Assembly (NCBI GenBank): GCA_963771715.1
Contig: CAVYUQ010000014.1
Span: forward strand, 1-64,000
Direction of reading: 5' to 3'
DNA from: JACVRW01 sp963771715
Lineage (GTDB): Bacteria > Actinomycetota > Thermoleophilia > Solirubrobacterales > Thermoleophilaceae
Length of the DNA: 64,000 nt
How positions within the stretch are numbered: position 1 is the stretch's first letter; every line of letters begins with the position of its first letter. Both the position numbers and the translations under genes were made by a program. Under the pieces are notes generated by a model, which saw only the letters and a program-made list of their open reading frames with translations, did not search any database and had not been told where the DNA came from. Positions 55,382-64,000 of the stretch are shown piece after piece.

Positions 55382-56242
55382 CTACGCACGGGGGCGCAGA
55401 CCCGCGAGCCGCTCGCGGCCGATGGCGTCGGCCAGCCGGGGCCAGTCCTCGGGGGGCAGTCGCTCCGCACGCGCGTCGGCCGGGTGGCCGAGCTGCTCGA
55501 GCGCGGAGCGGGTGGCGTCGCGGATGTCGCCGGGGGCGCCGGGCGTGAGCGCGAGCGAGCCGGCGAGCGCCTTGCGGCGGTGGGCGAAGCCGGCGTGCAC
55601 CAGGGCGACCAGCTCCGCCGGAGGCGCGGCCGCGCTGCGGCGCAGCACCACCAGCGCGGAATCCACGTTGGGCTCGGGGTGGAAGACGCCGCGCGGAACC
55701 TTGCGCAGGACGCGCACCTCGCAGGCGAGCTGCGCAATCACCGACGTGGCGCCGTAGCTCTTCCCACCCGGCGCGGCGGCAAGCCGCTCCCCGACCTCGC
55801 GCTGAACCATGGCCACCCAGAGCGACGCCTCCGGCAGCTCCGCGATCGACTTGAGCAGCACGGTCGCCGCCACGCCGTACGGCAGGTTTGCAACAACCTT
55901 GCTCGGGCTCGGCTCCAGGGTGGCGAAGTCGAGCTTCACCGCGTCCGCCATGTGCAGGGTTGCGTTGTCGAACTGCTCGAGCGCGTCGCGCAGCGGCGGC
56001 TCGAGCGACCGGTCCACCTCCACCACGTGCAGATGCGCCACGCGCGCCGCGAGGAACTCCGACAGCACTCCGAGCCCGCCGCCGACCTCGAGCACCACGT
56101 CCTCGGCATCCAGCTCCGCCGCGCTGCCGATCACCCGCAGGATGTTGTCGTCGATCAGGAAGTTCTGGCCGAGCTCGCGGTTGGGGCGGATGCCGAAGGC
56201 GCGCAGCCGGCGCAGGCTGGCCTGGCGCGGCTCGCCGCTCAC
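55382..56242 (-). CDS. rsmA: 16S rRNA dimethyladenosine transferase
   Basis: A 286-residue protein from GTG at 56242. FGIRPNRELGQNFLIDDNILRVI, LEVGGGLGVLSEFLAARVAHLHVVEVD (SAM motif I), VVANLPYGVAATVLLK (motif IV, NLPY), MVQREVGERLAA and PRGVFHPEPNVDSALVVLR mark KsgA. It dimethylates two adenines in helix 45 of 16S rRNA. The GTG overlaps the tatD stop (GTGA). Confidence 0.95.
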   Translation of the reverse strand: MSGEPRQASLRRLRAFGIRPNRELGQNFLIDDNILRVIGSAAELDAEDVVLEVGGGLGVLSEFLAARVAHLHVVEVDRSLEPPLRDALEQFDNATLHMADAVKLDFATLEPSPSKVVANLPYGVAATVLLKSIAELPEASLWVAMVQREVGERLAAAPGGKSYGATSVIAQLACEVRVLRKVPRGVFHPEPNVDSALVVLRRSAAAPPAELVALVHAGFAHRRKALAGSLALTPGAPGDIRDATRSALEQLGHPADARAERLPPEDWPRLADAIGRERLAGLRPRA

Positions 56243-56992
56243 GGTCCCAGCACGCGCGCGGCGTTCGCGTCGACGGTCTGCTCGAGCTCGTCGTACTCGA
56301 TCCCGCGCAACTCGGCCACGAAGCGCGCGGTGTGGGCCACGTTCGCCGGCTCGTTCGGCTTGCCGCGCAGCGGCTGCGGCGAGAGGTAGGGAGAGTCGGT
56401 CTCCACGAGCAGCAGCTCGGCCGGCAGCTCGCGCGCCGCCTCCTGGAGGTCCGTGGCCTTCGGGTAGGTCACGTTGCCGGCGAACGAGCACATGTAGCCC
56501 CGCTCGACGCACTCCTCGATCCGGTCCGGCGCGGAGAAGCAGTGCAGGATCACCGCGGGCAGGGACGGGGCGTGCTCGCGAAGCAGGGCGAAGGTGTCGT
56601 CCTCCGCGGCGCGCGTGTGGATGACCACGGGAAGCTGCGACGCGCGCGGCCAGCTCGAGCTGCGCCTCGAATGCGCGACGCTGGTCGTCGCGGGGAGCAT
56701 GGTCGCGGTAGTAGTCGAGCCCGGTCTCGCCGATCGCCCGGGCGCGCGGGTGAGCGGCGGCGCGTTCGATCTCCTCGAGGGCGAGCTCGTCGAAGCCCGC
56801 GGTCTCGTGCGGATGGCGTCCCACGATCGCGATCACCTCGTCGTGGTCCTCCGCCGCGGTGAGCGCGTGCCTGATCGACGGGCCGTTCATCCCCACGGTC
56901 GCCAGGCGCGTGACACCCGCGGCGCGTGCGCGGCCGACGAGCTCGGCCACGGGCGGCTCGCACGCGTCCAGGTGGCAGTGGGTGTCGATCAC
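56239..56992 (-). CDS. tatD: TatD-family DNase (one frameshift)
   Basis: About 250 residues. VIDTHCHLDACEPPVAELVGRA, TVGMNGPSIRHALTAAED, VGRHPHETAGF and GETGLDYYRDHAPRDDQRRAFEAQLELA give the first half. An extra base near 56645 shifts the frame to SQLPVVIHTRAAEDDTF, VILHCFSAP, AGNVTYPKA and LLLVETDSPYLSPQPLRGKPNEPANV. The His and Asp metal ligands are all there. TatD proteins are metal-dependent 3'-5' DNases. It lies between metG and rsmA, its usual place. Confidence 0.9.
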
Positions 56993-57003
56993 GGCTGGGC
57001 GGC

Positions 57004-58524
57004 TCAGGCGGCCGGCGCCTCGGCCTCGACCCTGGGGAAGAGCTGGCCGAGCTCGCCGACCGTCGCCCCGCCGGGCACGGCGCCGAGCCTCGCGTCCTCG
57101 AGCGCGAGGTCCTCGCGGCCGAGCGCGGCGAGCAGCTGCTCGCTCTTGCCGGGCATGAAGGCGTGCAGCAGCACCGACACCACGCGCAGGCCCTCGGCCA
57201 GGGTGTACAGCACCTGGTCGACCCGCTCCGCCTCGGCAGGGTCCTTCGCCAGCTTCCACGGCTCCTCGTCCTGCACGTAGCGGTTGAGGCGCTTGATCCT
57301 CCGCCAGATCTCGTCGAGCGCGGCGGTGAGCTCGACCTCGTCGATACCCGCCTTGACCGCCTCGAGCAGGCCGTCGAACTCGGCCACGAGCTCCGCGGGC
57401 GGCTCGGCATCGGGCACGACGCCGTCGCGGAAGTTGTTGATCATCGAGAGCGACCGGCTCGCCAGGTTGCCGTACTCGTTCGCCAGCTCGGTGTTGTACC
57501 TCGTCTCGAACCCCTCGGGCGAGACCTCGCCGTCGGAGCCGAAGCTCACCTCGCGCAGGACGTAGAAGCGAAGGGCGTCCGGCCCGTAGACCTCGGCCAC
57601 GTGGAAGGGCTCGATCACGTTGCCGAGCGACTTCGACATCTTGTGCTCGCCGAGCAGCAGGTAGCCGTGGATGGAGACCTTCTTCGGCACCTCGATGTCC
57701 GCTGCCATCAGCAGCGCGGGCCAGATCACGGCGTGGAACTTGAGGATGTCCTTGCCGATGAGGTGCACGTCGGCCGGCCAGAACCTGTCGGTCAGGTCCT
57801 CGCCGGGCCGGGCGTAGGAGAGCGCGGTGTAGTAGTTGAGCAGCGCGTCGATCCAGACGTAGATCACCTGGGAGTGATCCCACGGCACGGGGACCCCCCA
57901 CTTGAGCCGCGCGCGGCTGAGCGAGAGGTCACGCAGGCCGCTCTTGATGAACGAGAGCGCCTCGTTGTAGCGGTTCTGGGGAGTCACGAAGCTCGGCCGA
58001 TCGGCGTAGAGCTTCTCCAGCGGCTCCTGGAATGCCGACAGCCGGAAGAACCAGTTGTCCTCCTTCTCGATCTGAAGCTCGATCTTGTGAATCGGGCAGC
58101 GGTTGCCGTCCTCGAGCTCGGCCTCGGTCTTGAAATCGGCGCAGCGCGGGCAGTACCAGCCCTCGTAGGTGCCGGCGTAGACGTGGCCGTTGTCGTGGAT
58201 CCGCTGAACCACCTCGGAGACCTTCGCCATGTGCTCGGCGTCGGTCGTCCGGATGAAGAAGTCGTTGGTCACGTTGAGCTGCTTGGCGAGCTCCTTGAAG
58301 CGGACGGCGTTCCGGTCGCCGAGCTCCCGAGGCGTGATCCCGAGCCGCTCGGCCTCCTGGGCGACGGGCTCGCCATGCTCGTCCGTCCCGGTGAGGAAGA
58401 ACACGTCCTCGCCGCGCTGCCGCATATGGCGCGCGAGCACGTCAGCCGCGATCGTCGTGTAGGCGTGCCCGAGGTGCGGCTCGCCGTTCACGTAGTAGAT
58501 CGGAGTTGTGACGTAGTAGGACAT
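57004..58524 (-). CDS. metG: Methionyl-tRNA synthetase
   Basis: A 506-residue class I synthetase. TTPIYYVNGEPHLGHAYTTIAADV (HIGH motif), DEHGEPVAQEAE, WYCPRC with NRCPIH (a zinc knuckle of the one-knuckle type), VWIDALLNYYTAL, HGYLLLGEHKMSKSLGNVI (KMSKS) and the anticodon-binding helical part. It lacks a C-terminal tRNA-binding domain. Its ATG overlaps the true stop of the M23 gene (TGATG) once that gene's frameshift is corrected. Confidence 0.97.
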   Translation of the reverse strand: MSYYVTTPIYYVNGEPHLGHAYTTIAADVLARHMRQRGEDVFFLTGTDEHGEPVAQEAERLGITPRELGDRNAVRFKELAKQLNVTNDFFIRTTDAEHMAKVSEVVQRIHDNGHVYAGTYEGWYCPRCADFKTEAELEDGNRCPIHKIELQIEKEDNWFFRLSAFQEPLEKLYADRPSFVTPQNRYNEALSFIKSGLRDLSLSRARLKWGVPVPWDHSQVIYVWIDALLNYYTALSYARPGEDLTDRFWPADVHLIGKDILKFHAVIWPALLMAADIEVPKKVSIHGYLLLGEHKMSKSLGNVIEPFHVAEVYGPDALRFYVLREVSFGSDGEVSPEGFETRYNTELANEYGNLASRSLSMINNFRDGVVPDAEPPAELVAEFDGLLEAVKAGIDEVELTAALDEIWRRIKRLNRYVQDEEPWKLAKDPAEAERVDQVLYTLAEGLRVVSVLLHAFMPGKSEQLLAALGREDLALEDARLGAVPGGATVGELGQLFPRVEAEAPAA

Positions 58525-59571
58525 CAGCCATCGATGCTACCCGCGGGCGGCACCCGGCCCAGCGGGCGGAGTGCTCCCGCCATCCGCGAACGGCCGCGGG
58601 CGCTGGCTTTGCGGCCGTCGTCGGTGAGGCCGAGGAGGCCGGCGGCGAGGAGCAGGCCCGCGCAGGCCAGCGCCCAGCCGATGTCGGGGCCGCCGGAGCC
58701 GGTCGCTGCCGGCGGGTGAGGGCTTTCCGAGCATTGAAGGAACCGGCGTGTGCTGGGCTCTCGGCGCGGACAGGCGGCCCGGTGCGGGCGCGGCCCTGGG
58801 TGCTCGGTGCGGCGCCGGTGCCGGCCTCAGTGCTCCGCGTGGGCCCGGTGCCGGCTTGGGTGCGCCGAGTGGGGCCGGCGCTCCGAGTAGCGCTGGCGCG
58901 GGCAGCGGTGCGCCACGTGGGGCCGGTGCCGGGCGCGGTGCTCTGCGTGGCGTCGGCGAGGGCCGGGGTGCCCCGCGCGGTGCTGGCAGCGGCCGGGGTG
59001 CGCCGCGCGGCGCCGGCGCGCCCCGCGGTGCCGGTGCCGGCCGTGGGGTGAGCGGCGCTGGCGCGGGCGCCGGGTGTGGCGCCTGCCCGGGCGGCGGCGG
59101 GACAGGTGGTGGTGGCAGCAGGGACAGCGGGTCCACGTACGCGTGGCGGGTGCCCGCTTCGCGCACTCCGAAGTGCAGGTGCGGCGCGGCCGCCGAACGC
59201 TCGCCGGTGGTTCCCACCGCGCCGACCCGCTCGCCACCCGAGACGTGCTCGCCGGCGTGCACCGCTAGCGAGGAGAGGTGCAGGTAGGAGGTGTCGAAGC
59301 CGTCGCCGGTGCGCACGCTCACCGTCAACCCGGACGAGCCGGCCGTGCCCGCGAAGCGAACCTTTCCGGCCGCGGCGGCCACGACCGGGGTCCCCACCAC
59401 CGCAGCTATGTCGATGCCTCGGTGCTGCCCGCCCGCGTACGGGTCGGATCCATTTTGGTACGGAGTGATCACCTCGCCGCGGACGGGCCAGAGCCACGCC
59501 GCCTGGGCCGGCGTGGCAAGCCCGGCCGCAGCCGCGAGGAAGACTGTGCAAAAGAGCAGAAGTCGGCGCAT
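58524..59571 (-). CDS. Secreted M23 peptidase with Pro/Ala-Arg-Gly repeats and C-terminal anchor (one frameshift)
   Basis: A signal sequence (about 1-24, LLLFCTVFLAAAAGLATPAQA) leads to a LytM/M23 domain (about 28-145) with HRGIDIAAVVGTPVVAAAAGKV, TSYLHLSSLAVHAGEHV and APHLHFGVREAG, the zinc ligands of an active peptidoglycan endopeptidase. Then about 120 residues of P-A-P-x-P-R-G-A repeats. An extra G near 58712 breaks the end; corrected, it reads SPAATGSGGPDIGWALACAGLLLAAGLLGL and a basic tail to a TGA at 58524-58526, i.e. a sortase-like motif and membrane anchor. The uncorrected frame ends at 58537. Confidence 0.85.
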
Positions 59572-59635
59572 CCCGAGAATGTGAGGGCGCGGGCTCGGGA
59601 CGACGACGGCGGCGTTGCAGGGTTGTTGCGGTGCG

Positions 59636-60451
59636 TTACTCGGAGGTGAGGGCCCGGTACAGGGCGTTTGCGCTGGCGCCCGTCAGGTCCGCGACTACGG
59701 AGGCCGCCTTGCGGGGATGCGCGCCCGAATCCACGAGCTGGCGCACCGCGTCCACCGCGGCGGGATCCGCCCCACCCGCCGGAGCCGGCGCCGCCGGCGC
59801 CAGCACGAGCACGATCTCCCCCTTCGGCGGCGAGGACGCATAGCGCGAGGCCAGCTCGGCCGCCGTACCGCGCACCACCTCCTCGTGCGCCTTCGTCAGC
59901 TCGCGGCACACGGCCACCTCGCGCTCGGGGTCGAGCTCAGCCAGCAGCGAGAGCGTCGCGCCAAGACGACGCGGCGACTCGAACGCGACAAGCGTGCTGT
60001 CCGCATGCGACAGCACCTCGCGCAGCTCCCCCTTCTTGCGCGGGAGGAACCCGTGGAAGTGCCACTCGTCCGCGGGCAGCCCCGACGCCACCAGCGCCGT
60101 GATCGCGGCCGAGGGCCCGGGCAGCACCTCCACCGGCAACCCCGCCGCCACGCAGCCCCGCACCAGCACGTATCCAGGGTCGGACACCAGCGGCATCCCC
60201 GCGTCCGACACCAGCGCCACCACCGCCCCCTCTCGCATCCGCTTCACGAGCTCGGAGGAGCGCGCCTGCTCGTTGTGCTCGTGGTACGAGACCAGCTTCG
60301 CCTTGACCCCGTAGCGGTCCAGCAACACCCGCGTCCGGCGCGTGTCCTCGCACGCCACCACATCCGCCTCCCGCAGCGCCGAGAGCACCCGCAGCGTGAT
60401 GTCCTCCAGGTTGCCGATCGGCGTGGGACATACGACCAGCCGGCCGGTCAC
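59636..60451 (-). CDS. rsmI: 16S rRNA (cytidine-2'-O)-methyltransferase
   Basis: A 271-residue protein from GTG at 60451. LVVCPTPIGNLEDITLRVLSAL, VVACEDTRRTRVLLDRYG, LVSDAGMPLVSDPGYVLVR, EVLPGPSAAITALVASGLP and FHGFLPRKKGE are the RsmI blocks; the C-terminal VRQLVDSGAHPRKAASVVADLTGASANALY is the small helical end domain. It methylates C1402 of 16S rRNA. The GTG overlaps the ROK stop (GTGA). Confidence 0.95.
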   Translation of the reverse strand: MTGRLVVCPTPIGNLEDITLRVLSALREADVVACEDTRRTRVLLDRYGVKAKLVSYHEHNEQARSSELVKRMREGAVVALVSDAGMPLVSDPGYVLVRGCVAAGLPVEVLPGPSAAITALVASGLPADEWHFHGFLPRKKGELREVLSHADSTLVAFESPRRLGATLSLLAELDPEREVAVCRELTKAHEEVVRGTAAELASRYASSPPKGEIVLVLAPAAPAPAGGADPAAVDAVRQLVDSGAHPRKAASVVADLTGASANALYRALTSE

Positions 60452-61413
60452 GACCCGGCATCCAGGTGGTCGAACGCGAGTAGCGACGCGCCCATCATCC
60501 CCGCCTCGTCGCCGTAGTGGGCGGGCACGATCCGCACCACCTCGCGCGCGGGCTCGAGCGCCCTCTCCGCCACCACCGCGCGCGCGGGCTCCAGCAGCAT
60601 GTCGCCGCCGCGCACCGCGCCGCCCCCGATCACGATCACCTCGGGGTTGAACGTGTTCACGAGCCCGACCAGCCCGTAGCCCAGCCGCCGCCCCACCTCG
60701 TCCAGCACCTCGCGGGCGAGCGGGTCGCCATCGTGCGCCAGCTCGGTAACGAGTCCGCCGCTGATCTCCTTGTCCGCGGCGAGCCGGCGGCCGAGCTGCG
60801 AATCGGGCTGCTCCTCCGCCACGCGCAGCCCCTCGCGGCCGATCGCGTTCCCCGACACGAGTGCCTCGAAGCAGCCTTGGCCGGGGCAGTCGCCCGGGCA
60901 GTCCGGGCCGTGCAGCTGAAGCACCACGTGGCCGAGCTCCGCGCCCACGCCCGTCGCGCCGCGGTACACGTCGCCGTTCACGAGCAGCCCTCCGCCGATC
61001 CCGGTGCCGAGCGAGACCATCACCGCGTGCCGCACGCCCTGCGCGGCCCCGCTGCGCGCCTCGGCGAGCATCGAGGCGTTGCCGTCGTTGTCCACCACCA
61101 CCGGCAGTCCCAGCCGCTCGCTCATCAGATCCCGGAACGGCACGCCGTCGAGCGCCGGCAGGTGGTTCGACCAGCGCGTGACACCGGTCTCCCACTCCAC
61201 CAGCGCCGGCACGCCGAATCCGATCACCTCGACATCCGGCGCGGCCGCCCGGACCTCCTCGACCGCGCCCGTGAAGATGTCGAGCGTCTCCTGCCTGTCG
61301 GCGCCGCGCCAGGTCCTGTGAACCCTGTGGTGGACCACCATTTGCTCGTCCACGACGCCGCCCAGGAGCTTGGTGCCCCCGGCGTCGATCCCGATCACGC
61401 GCGTCGGCGGCAT
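60448..61413 (-). CDS. ROK-family glucokinase-like sugar kinase
   Basis: A 321-residue protein: RVIGIDAGGTKLLGGVVD (phosphate 1), FGVPALVEWETG, VVVDNDGNASMLAEA, VMVSLGTGIGGGLLVNG (phosphate 2), GVGAELGHVVL and CPGDCPGQGCFEALVSG, the ROK zinc cluster. With NTFNPEVIVIGGGAV at the end this is a complete ROK kinase, most like actinobacterial glucokinases. It would phosphorylate glucose or a related hexose. First gene of a two-gene unit with rsmI. Confidence 0.92.
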   Translation of the reverse strand: MPPTRVIGIDAGGTKLLGGVVDEQMVVHHRVHRTWRGADRQETLDIFTGAVEEVRAAAPDVEVIGFGVPALVEWETGVTRWSNHLPALDGVPFRDLMSERLGLPVVVDNDGNASMLAEARSGAAQGVRHAVMVSLGTGIGGGLLVNGDVYRGATGVGAELGHVVLQLHGPDCPGDCPGQGCFEALVSGNAIGREGLRVAEEQPDSQLGRRLAADKEISGGLVTELAHDGDPLAREVLDEVGRRLGYGLVGLVNTFNPEVIVIGGGAVRGGDMLLEPARAVVAERALEPAREVVRIVPAHYGDEAGMMGASLLAFDHLDAGS

Positions 61414-61436
61414 GGCCAGTAGATATACAGAGGGGA

Positions 61437-62501
61437 GTGAATGACCCGACGCCAGGCCCCCCGGAGTACAAGGTCTACCGCTCGCGCCGCAAGCCGCTGG
61501 CGCGCGGCGGCGACCTGGATTCGCTCCGCCAGCGGCTCTCCCGCAACCGTGACGGCGACCAGCCGCGCGCGCCTCGGGACAGGCCGCCGATCACCCCTGG
61601 GCGGGTGCTCAAGTGGGTCGCCCTGGCGATCGCCGGCTGGCTCGTGCTGTCGCTCGTCCTGTTCCTGATCAGCGCGCAGACCCAGAAGGGGGTCTCGGCC
61701 GAGACCGAGCGCGCCCTCTCCAGCAGGGGGAGCCTGTTCACCGGCAGCAACATCCTGGTGCTCGGCTCAGACGTGCGCACGGGCGAGTCGATCGACGAGT
61801 CGCAGTCCGGTCCGGGCCGCTCGGACACGATCATGCTCGTCCACTCCGCCTTCGGAAGCGTGCGCAAGCTCTCGATCCCGCGCGACGTGGAGGTGGACGT
61901 CCCCGGCCACGGGATCAACAAGATCAACGCCGCCTACGCGCTCGGCGGACCGCCGCTCACGATCGAGACCGTGGAGTCGTTCCTCGGGAACGGCCTTCAG
62001 GTGAACCACCTCGTCGAGGTGGACTTCAAGGACTTCCCGGACTTCATCGACTCGCTCGGCGGAGTCACGGTGAACAACAAGTCGCGGATCTGCTCCCCGC
62101 CGTTCGACAACTTCTGGAAGGGGCTCCACTTCAGGAAGGGCGAGATCGAGCTCGACGGGCGGCGCGCGCTCGGCTACGCGCGGGTGCGCAAGAACAGCTG
62201 TGCGCCCGCCGAGGACGACCGCGACCGCGCGGCCCGCCAGCAGCAGGTGCTGAGCGCGATCGGCTCGCAGGTGAAATCGCCGAGCACGTTCTTCCGGCTG
62301 CCCTGGGTGAGCTGGAACGCGCCGCGCACGCTGCGGACGGACATGAACGGCTTCCAGCTCATGATGCTCTTCGCGGACATGGCCACCGGCACCTCCGACG
62401 ACACCGAGGTGCTCGAGGCCACGTGCTGCCGCGGGAGCAACCTGTTCGTCTCCGAGGGCGCGAAGCAGGATGCGGTGCGGAAGCTGGTGGAGGGCGACTG
62501 A
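61437..62501 (+). CDS. LytR-CpsA-Psr family wall-teichoic/arabinogalactan ligase
   Basis: A 354-residue protein with a basic cytoplasmic start (about 1-55), one membrane helix (about 58-80, WVALAIAGWLVLSLVLFLI) and an outside LCP domain (about 95-340): NILVLGSDVRTGE, GRSDTIMLVHSAFGSVRKLSIPRDVEVDVPGHG, KINAAYALGGPPLTIETVES, VDFKDFPDFIDSLGGVTV and ALGYARVRKNS. The Arg and Asp residues that bind the lipid pyrophosphate are kept. LCP proteins attach glycopolymers to peptidoglycan. GTG start, diverging from the ROK gene across a 23-base gap. Confidence 0.93.
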   Translation: MNDPTPGPPEYKVYRSRRKPLARGGDLDSLRQRLSRNRDGDQPRAPRDRPPITPGRVLKWVALAIAGWLVLSLVLFLISAQTQKGVSAETERALSSRGSLFTGSNILVLGSDVRTGESIDESQSGPGRSDTIMLVHSAFGSVRKLSIPRDVEVDVPGHGINKINAAYALGGPPLTIETVESFLGNGLQVNHLVEVDFKDFPDFIDSLGGVTVNNKSRICSPPFDNFWKGLHFRKGEIELDGRRALGYARVRKNSCAPAEDDRDRAARQQQVLSAIGSQVKSPSTFFRLPWVSWNAPRTLRTDMNGFQLMMLFADMATGTSDDTEVLEATCCRGSNLFVSEGAKQDAVRKLVEGD

Positions 62502-62505
62502 GGAG

Positions 62506-62826
62506 CTAGTCCGAGCTCGACGAGCTTTTCGCGGAGCCCGAATCCTTCTTCTTCGAGGAGGAGCCGGACGAGTCGGATTTCGACGAACTGTCCGAAGACG
62601 AGCCGTCGGAGGAGGAGCCCTCGGAGGAAGCGCTCGCCGCGCCCGACTTCTTCTTGCCGTAGTCGGTGTTGTAGAAGCCGGAGCCCTTGAAGTGCACGGC
62701 GACCGGGTGGAAGACGCGTTGGACGGGCGTTCCGTGCTCGTCGCAGACGGTGAGCGGGTCGTCGGTCATGCGCTGCATCACCTCGAACGTATGGCCTCGC
62801 TCGCAGCGATACTCGTAAATCGGCAT
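62506..62826 (-). CDS. FmdB-type zinc ribbon protein with Ser/Lys-rich tail
   Basis: A 106-residue protein. MPIYEYRCERGHTFEVMQRM begins the FmdB zinc ribbon, but the second cysteine pair is reduced to a single C (LTVCDEHGTPVQRVF), so metal binding would differ. RVFHPVAVHFKGSGFYNTDYGKKK is the typical continuation. The rest is a Ser, Asp and Lys tail of about 45 residues. The function of the family is not known. TATACT lies nine bases before the ATG. Confidence 0.9.
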   Translation of the reverse strand: MPIYEYRCERGHTFEVMQRMTDDPLTVCDEHGTPVQRVFHPVAVHFKGSGFYNTDYGKKKSGAASASSEGSSSDGSSSDSSSKSDSSGSSSKKKDSGSAKSSSSSD

Positions 62827-62835
62827 GGCACTCTC

Positions 62836-62841
62836 AGTATA
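62836..62841 (-). promoter_or_regulatory. TATACT -10-like box of the FmdB gene
   Basis: A near-perfect bacterial -10 hexamer on the minus strand, nine bases before the ATG at 62826. Confidence 0.55.
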
Positions 62842-62862
62842 GGAGTGCCAGAAACCGCGCCG

Positions 62863-62979
62863 TCAGGCGGACCGGGGCGGCTTCGGGCTCTCGAGGTCCT
62901 CGAGAAGCGACACGCGCATCGCGTGCCAGACCACCCAGGCCGTCAGGTGTGTGATGGGACGAAGGGCCGTTCCGACCAT
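62863..62979 (-). CDS. Possible 38-residue protein
   Basis: An ATG-started frame (VGTALRPITHLTAWVVWHAMRVSLLEDL and a short Pro/Lys-rich end) lies in the otherwise empty 300-base gap before glyS. It has a plausible amphipathic helix but no convincing SD and no known family. Weakly supported. Confidence 0.25.
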   Translation of the reverse strand: MVGTALRPITHLTAWVVWHAMRVSLLEDLESPKPPRSA

Positions 62980-63110
62980 CCACGCGAAAGTACCCCAACC
63001 CTGAACAAATGGTCACATTGTGTTCACATGAAGTCGCGGAAACTCCGGCCTGTTTGCCGCGGCCGGGCGAGGCCCGCGGCCGCTGCCGCGGGCGCGGCTG
63101 GTCGCGTAGG

Positions 63111-63116
63111 TAGCCT
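63111..63116 (+). promoter_or_regulatory. TAGCCT -10-like box of glyS
   Basis: TAnnnT hexamer ending eight bases before the GTG at 63125. Confidence 0.5.
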
Positions 63117-63124
63117 GCTCGGCC

Positions 63125-64000
63125 GTGGCTTCGCCCGTGACCATGGACAAGGTCGTTGCGCTCTGCAAGCGGCGCGGCCTGATCTTCCCCGCCTCGGAGA
63201 TCTACGGCGGGATCGCGAACACGTACGACTACGGCCACTACGGCGTCCTGCTGAAGAACAACGTGATCGGCGCCTGGTGGAAGGCGATGATCCAGGAGCG
63301 CGACGACATCGTGGCGCTCGACTCGGCGATCATCCAGCACCCGCGCACGTGGGAGGCGTCGGGTCACCTGGCCGGCTTCAGCGACCCACTGGTCGAGTGC
63401 CGGACCTGCAACCTGCGGTTCAGGGCGGATCACCTGGCTGAGCTCGAGGCCGGCACCGCGGAGCATCCAGAGCTGCGCTGTGGGCGGAAGCCATCGCGAT
63501 ATCCGGGGCACACCGAGGAGTGCCAGCTGACCGAGGCGCGCGAGTTCAACCTGATGTTCGAGACCTCGATCGGGCCGGTGAAGGACGCCGGCTCGACCGT
63601 GTACCTCAGGCCCGAGACCGCCCAGGGCATCTTCCTCGCCTTCAAGACCACGCTCCAGTACGCGCGCAAGAAGCCGCCGTTCGGGATCGCGCAGGTCGGC
63701 AAGTCGTTCCGCAACGAGATCACCCCCGGCAACTTCGTCTTCCGGACGCTCGAGTTCGAGCAGATGGAGATGGAGTTCTTCGTGCCGCCCGCGGAGGCCG
63801 AGCAGTGGTACGAGCACTGGATGCAGGCCCGCATGGACTGGTACGTGAAGCTCGGGATCGACCGCGAGGCGCTGCGGCTGCGCGCCCACGACGCGGACGA
63901 GCTCTCGCACTACTCGAGCGCGACGAGCGACATCGAGTACCTCTACCCGATCGGCTGGTCCGAGCTCGAGGGCATCGCCAACCGGGGCGACTTCGACCTC
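63125..64000 (+). CDS. glyS: Glycyl-tRNA synthetase, alpha2 type (3' end outside the window)
   Basis: The frame is open to the window edge (292 codons seen). VVALCKRRGLIFPASEIYGGIANTYDYGHYGVLLKNN, HPRTWEASGHLAGFSDPLVECRTCNLRFRADHL, TEAREFNLMFETSIGPV, YLRPETAQGIFLAF and RNEITPGNFVFRTLEFEQMEMEFF are the class II motifs of the dimeric glycyl-tRNA synthetase. Start GTG at 63125 with internal GTG 63137 and ATG 63143 as alternatives. Confidence 0.95.
   Translation, partial: MASPVTMDKVVALCKRRGLIFPASEIYGGIANTYDYGHYGVLLKNNVIGAWWKAMIQERDDIVALDSAIIQHPRTWEASGHLAGFSDPLVECRTCNLRFRADHLAELEAGTAEHPELRCGRKPSRYPGHTEECQLTEAREFNLMFETSIGPVKDAGSTVYLRPETAQGIFLAFKTTLQYARKKPPFGIAQVGKSFRNEITPGNFVFRTLEFEQMEMEFFVPPAEAEQWYEHWMQARMDWYVKLGIDREALRLRAHDADELSHYSSATSDIEYLYPIGWSELEGIANRGDFDL

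Noticed and set aside
63430..63910. Minus-strand frames under glyS
   Set aside because: Antisense of an intact class II synthetase with full motif order on the plus strand.

Overview
The window is very GC-rich (by eye about 70 percent), uses GTG and TTG starts freely, and carries a six-gene mce operon, many ECF sigma factors, a PucR regulator, LytR-CpsA-Psr and SpoIIE-type proteins. This points to an actinobacterium. The mix (stand-alone mce genes, CsrA, FtsB-like protein, UPF0173 hydrolase, R2-like oxidase) suggests a Thermoleophilia/Solirubrobacterales-like lineage, but that placement is inference.

Region 1 (1-9.68 kb) is accessory. It is bounded on the right by an intact initiator tRNA gene (tRNA-fMet, 9607-9680, minus). 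Downstream of the tRNA 3' end, four further copies of the tRNA 3' end plus its hairpin lie near 7.57, 5.19, 3.12 and 1.49 kb, all in the same orientation and progressively more degraded. They cut the region into cassette-like segments of about 1.6-2.3 kb, each with its own cargo: AraC-glyoxalase; molybdenum oxidoreductase + DUF1918 + NUDIX; propeller protein + ECF sigma + secreted protein; RraA-like + flavodoxin-like. Left of the last copy are two decayed genes (cupin, NmrA). I read this as serial integration at tRNA-fMet. No integrase is visible.

Region 2 (9.7-17.2 kb) holds an ArsC-like protein, an Ppx/GppA phosphatase, a ThDP enzyme, a haloalkane dehalogenase-like hydrolase, a membrane-tethered SpoIIE phosphatase and a membrane adenylate cyclase. 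Region 3 (17.2-26.2 kb) is a run of six MCE genes with 4-base stop/start overlaps and no YrbE permease genes beside it. Region 4 (26.3-38.9 kb) has tRNA-Leu, a thioredoxin-reductase-like flavoprotein, an unusual ECF sigma factor fused to a zinc-finger and Pro-rich tail, CsaA, an R2-like oxidase, a rhomboid that has lost its catalytic residues, a GCS2 ligase, a DUF2090 aldolase-like protein, CsrA beside a charged-block protein, and an FtsB-like protein next to a broken sigma/partner pair.

Region 5 (38.9-64 kb) is mostly housekeeping, in minus-strand operons: rplY-pth-mfd-PPIase-mazG-eno; glmU-prs; HNH and tRNA-Gln; PucR; DedA-PAP2; M23-metG-tatD-rsmA-ispE; ROK kinase-rsmI. LytR-CpsA-Psr (plus), FmdB and the start of glyS close the window.

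Two window-wide patterns stand out. First, many genes have a TAnnnT box only 6-11 bases before the start codon, as expected for leaderless mRNAs. Second, many conserved genes (mfd, pth, rplY, ABC1 kinase, tatD, the last mce gene, R2 and others) carry single-base frameshifts, nearly all of them +1. Because these genes are otherwise perfectly conserved, base-call or assembly errors are the likeliest cause, and such genes are listed as frameshifted CDS rather than as true pseudogenes.
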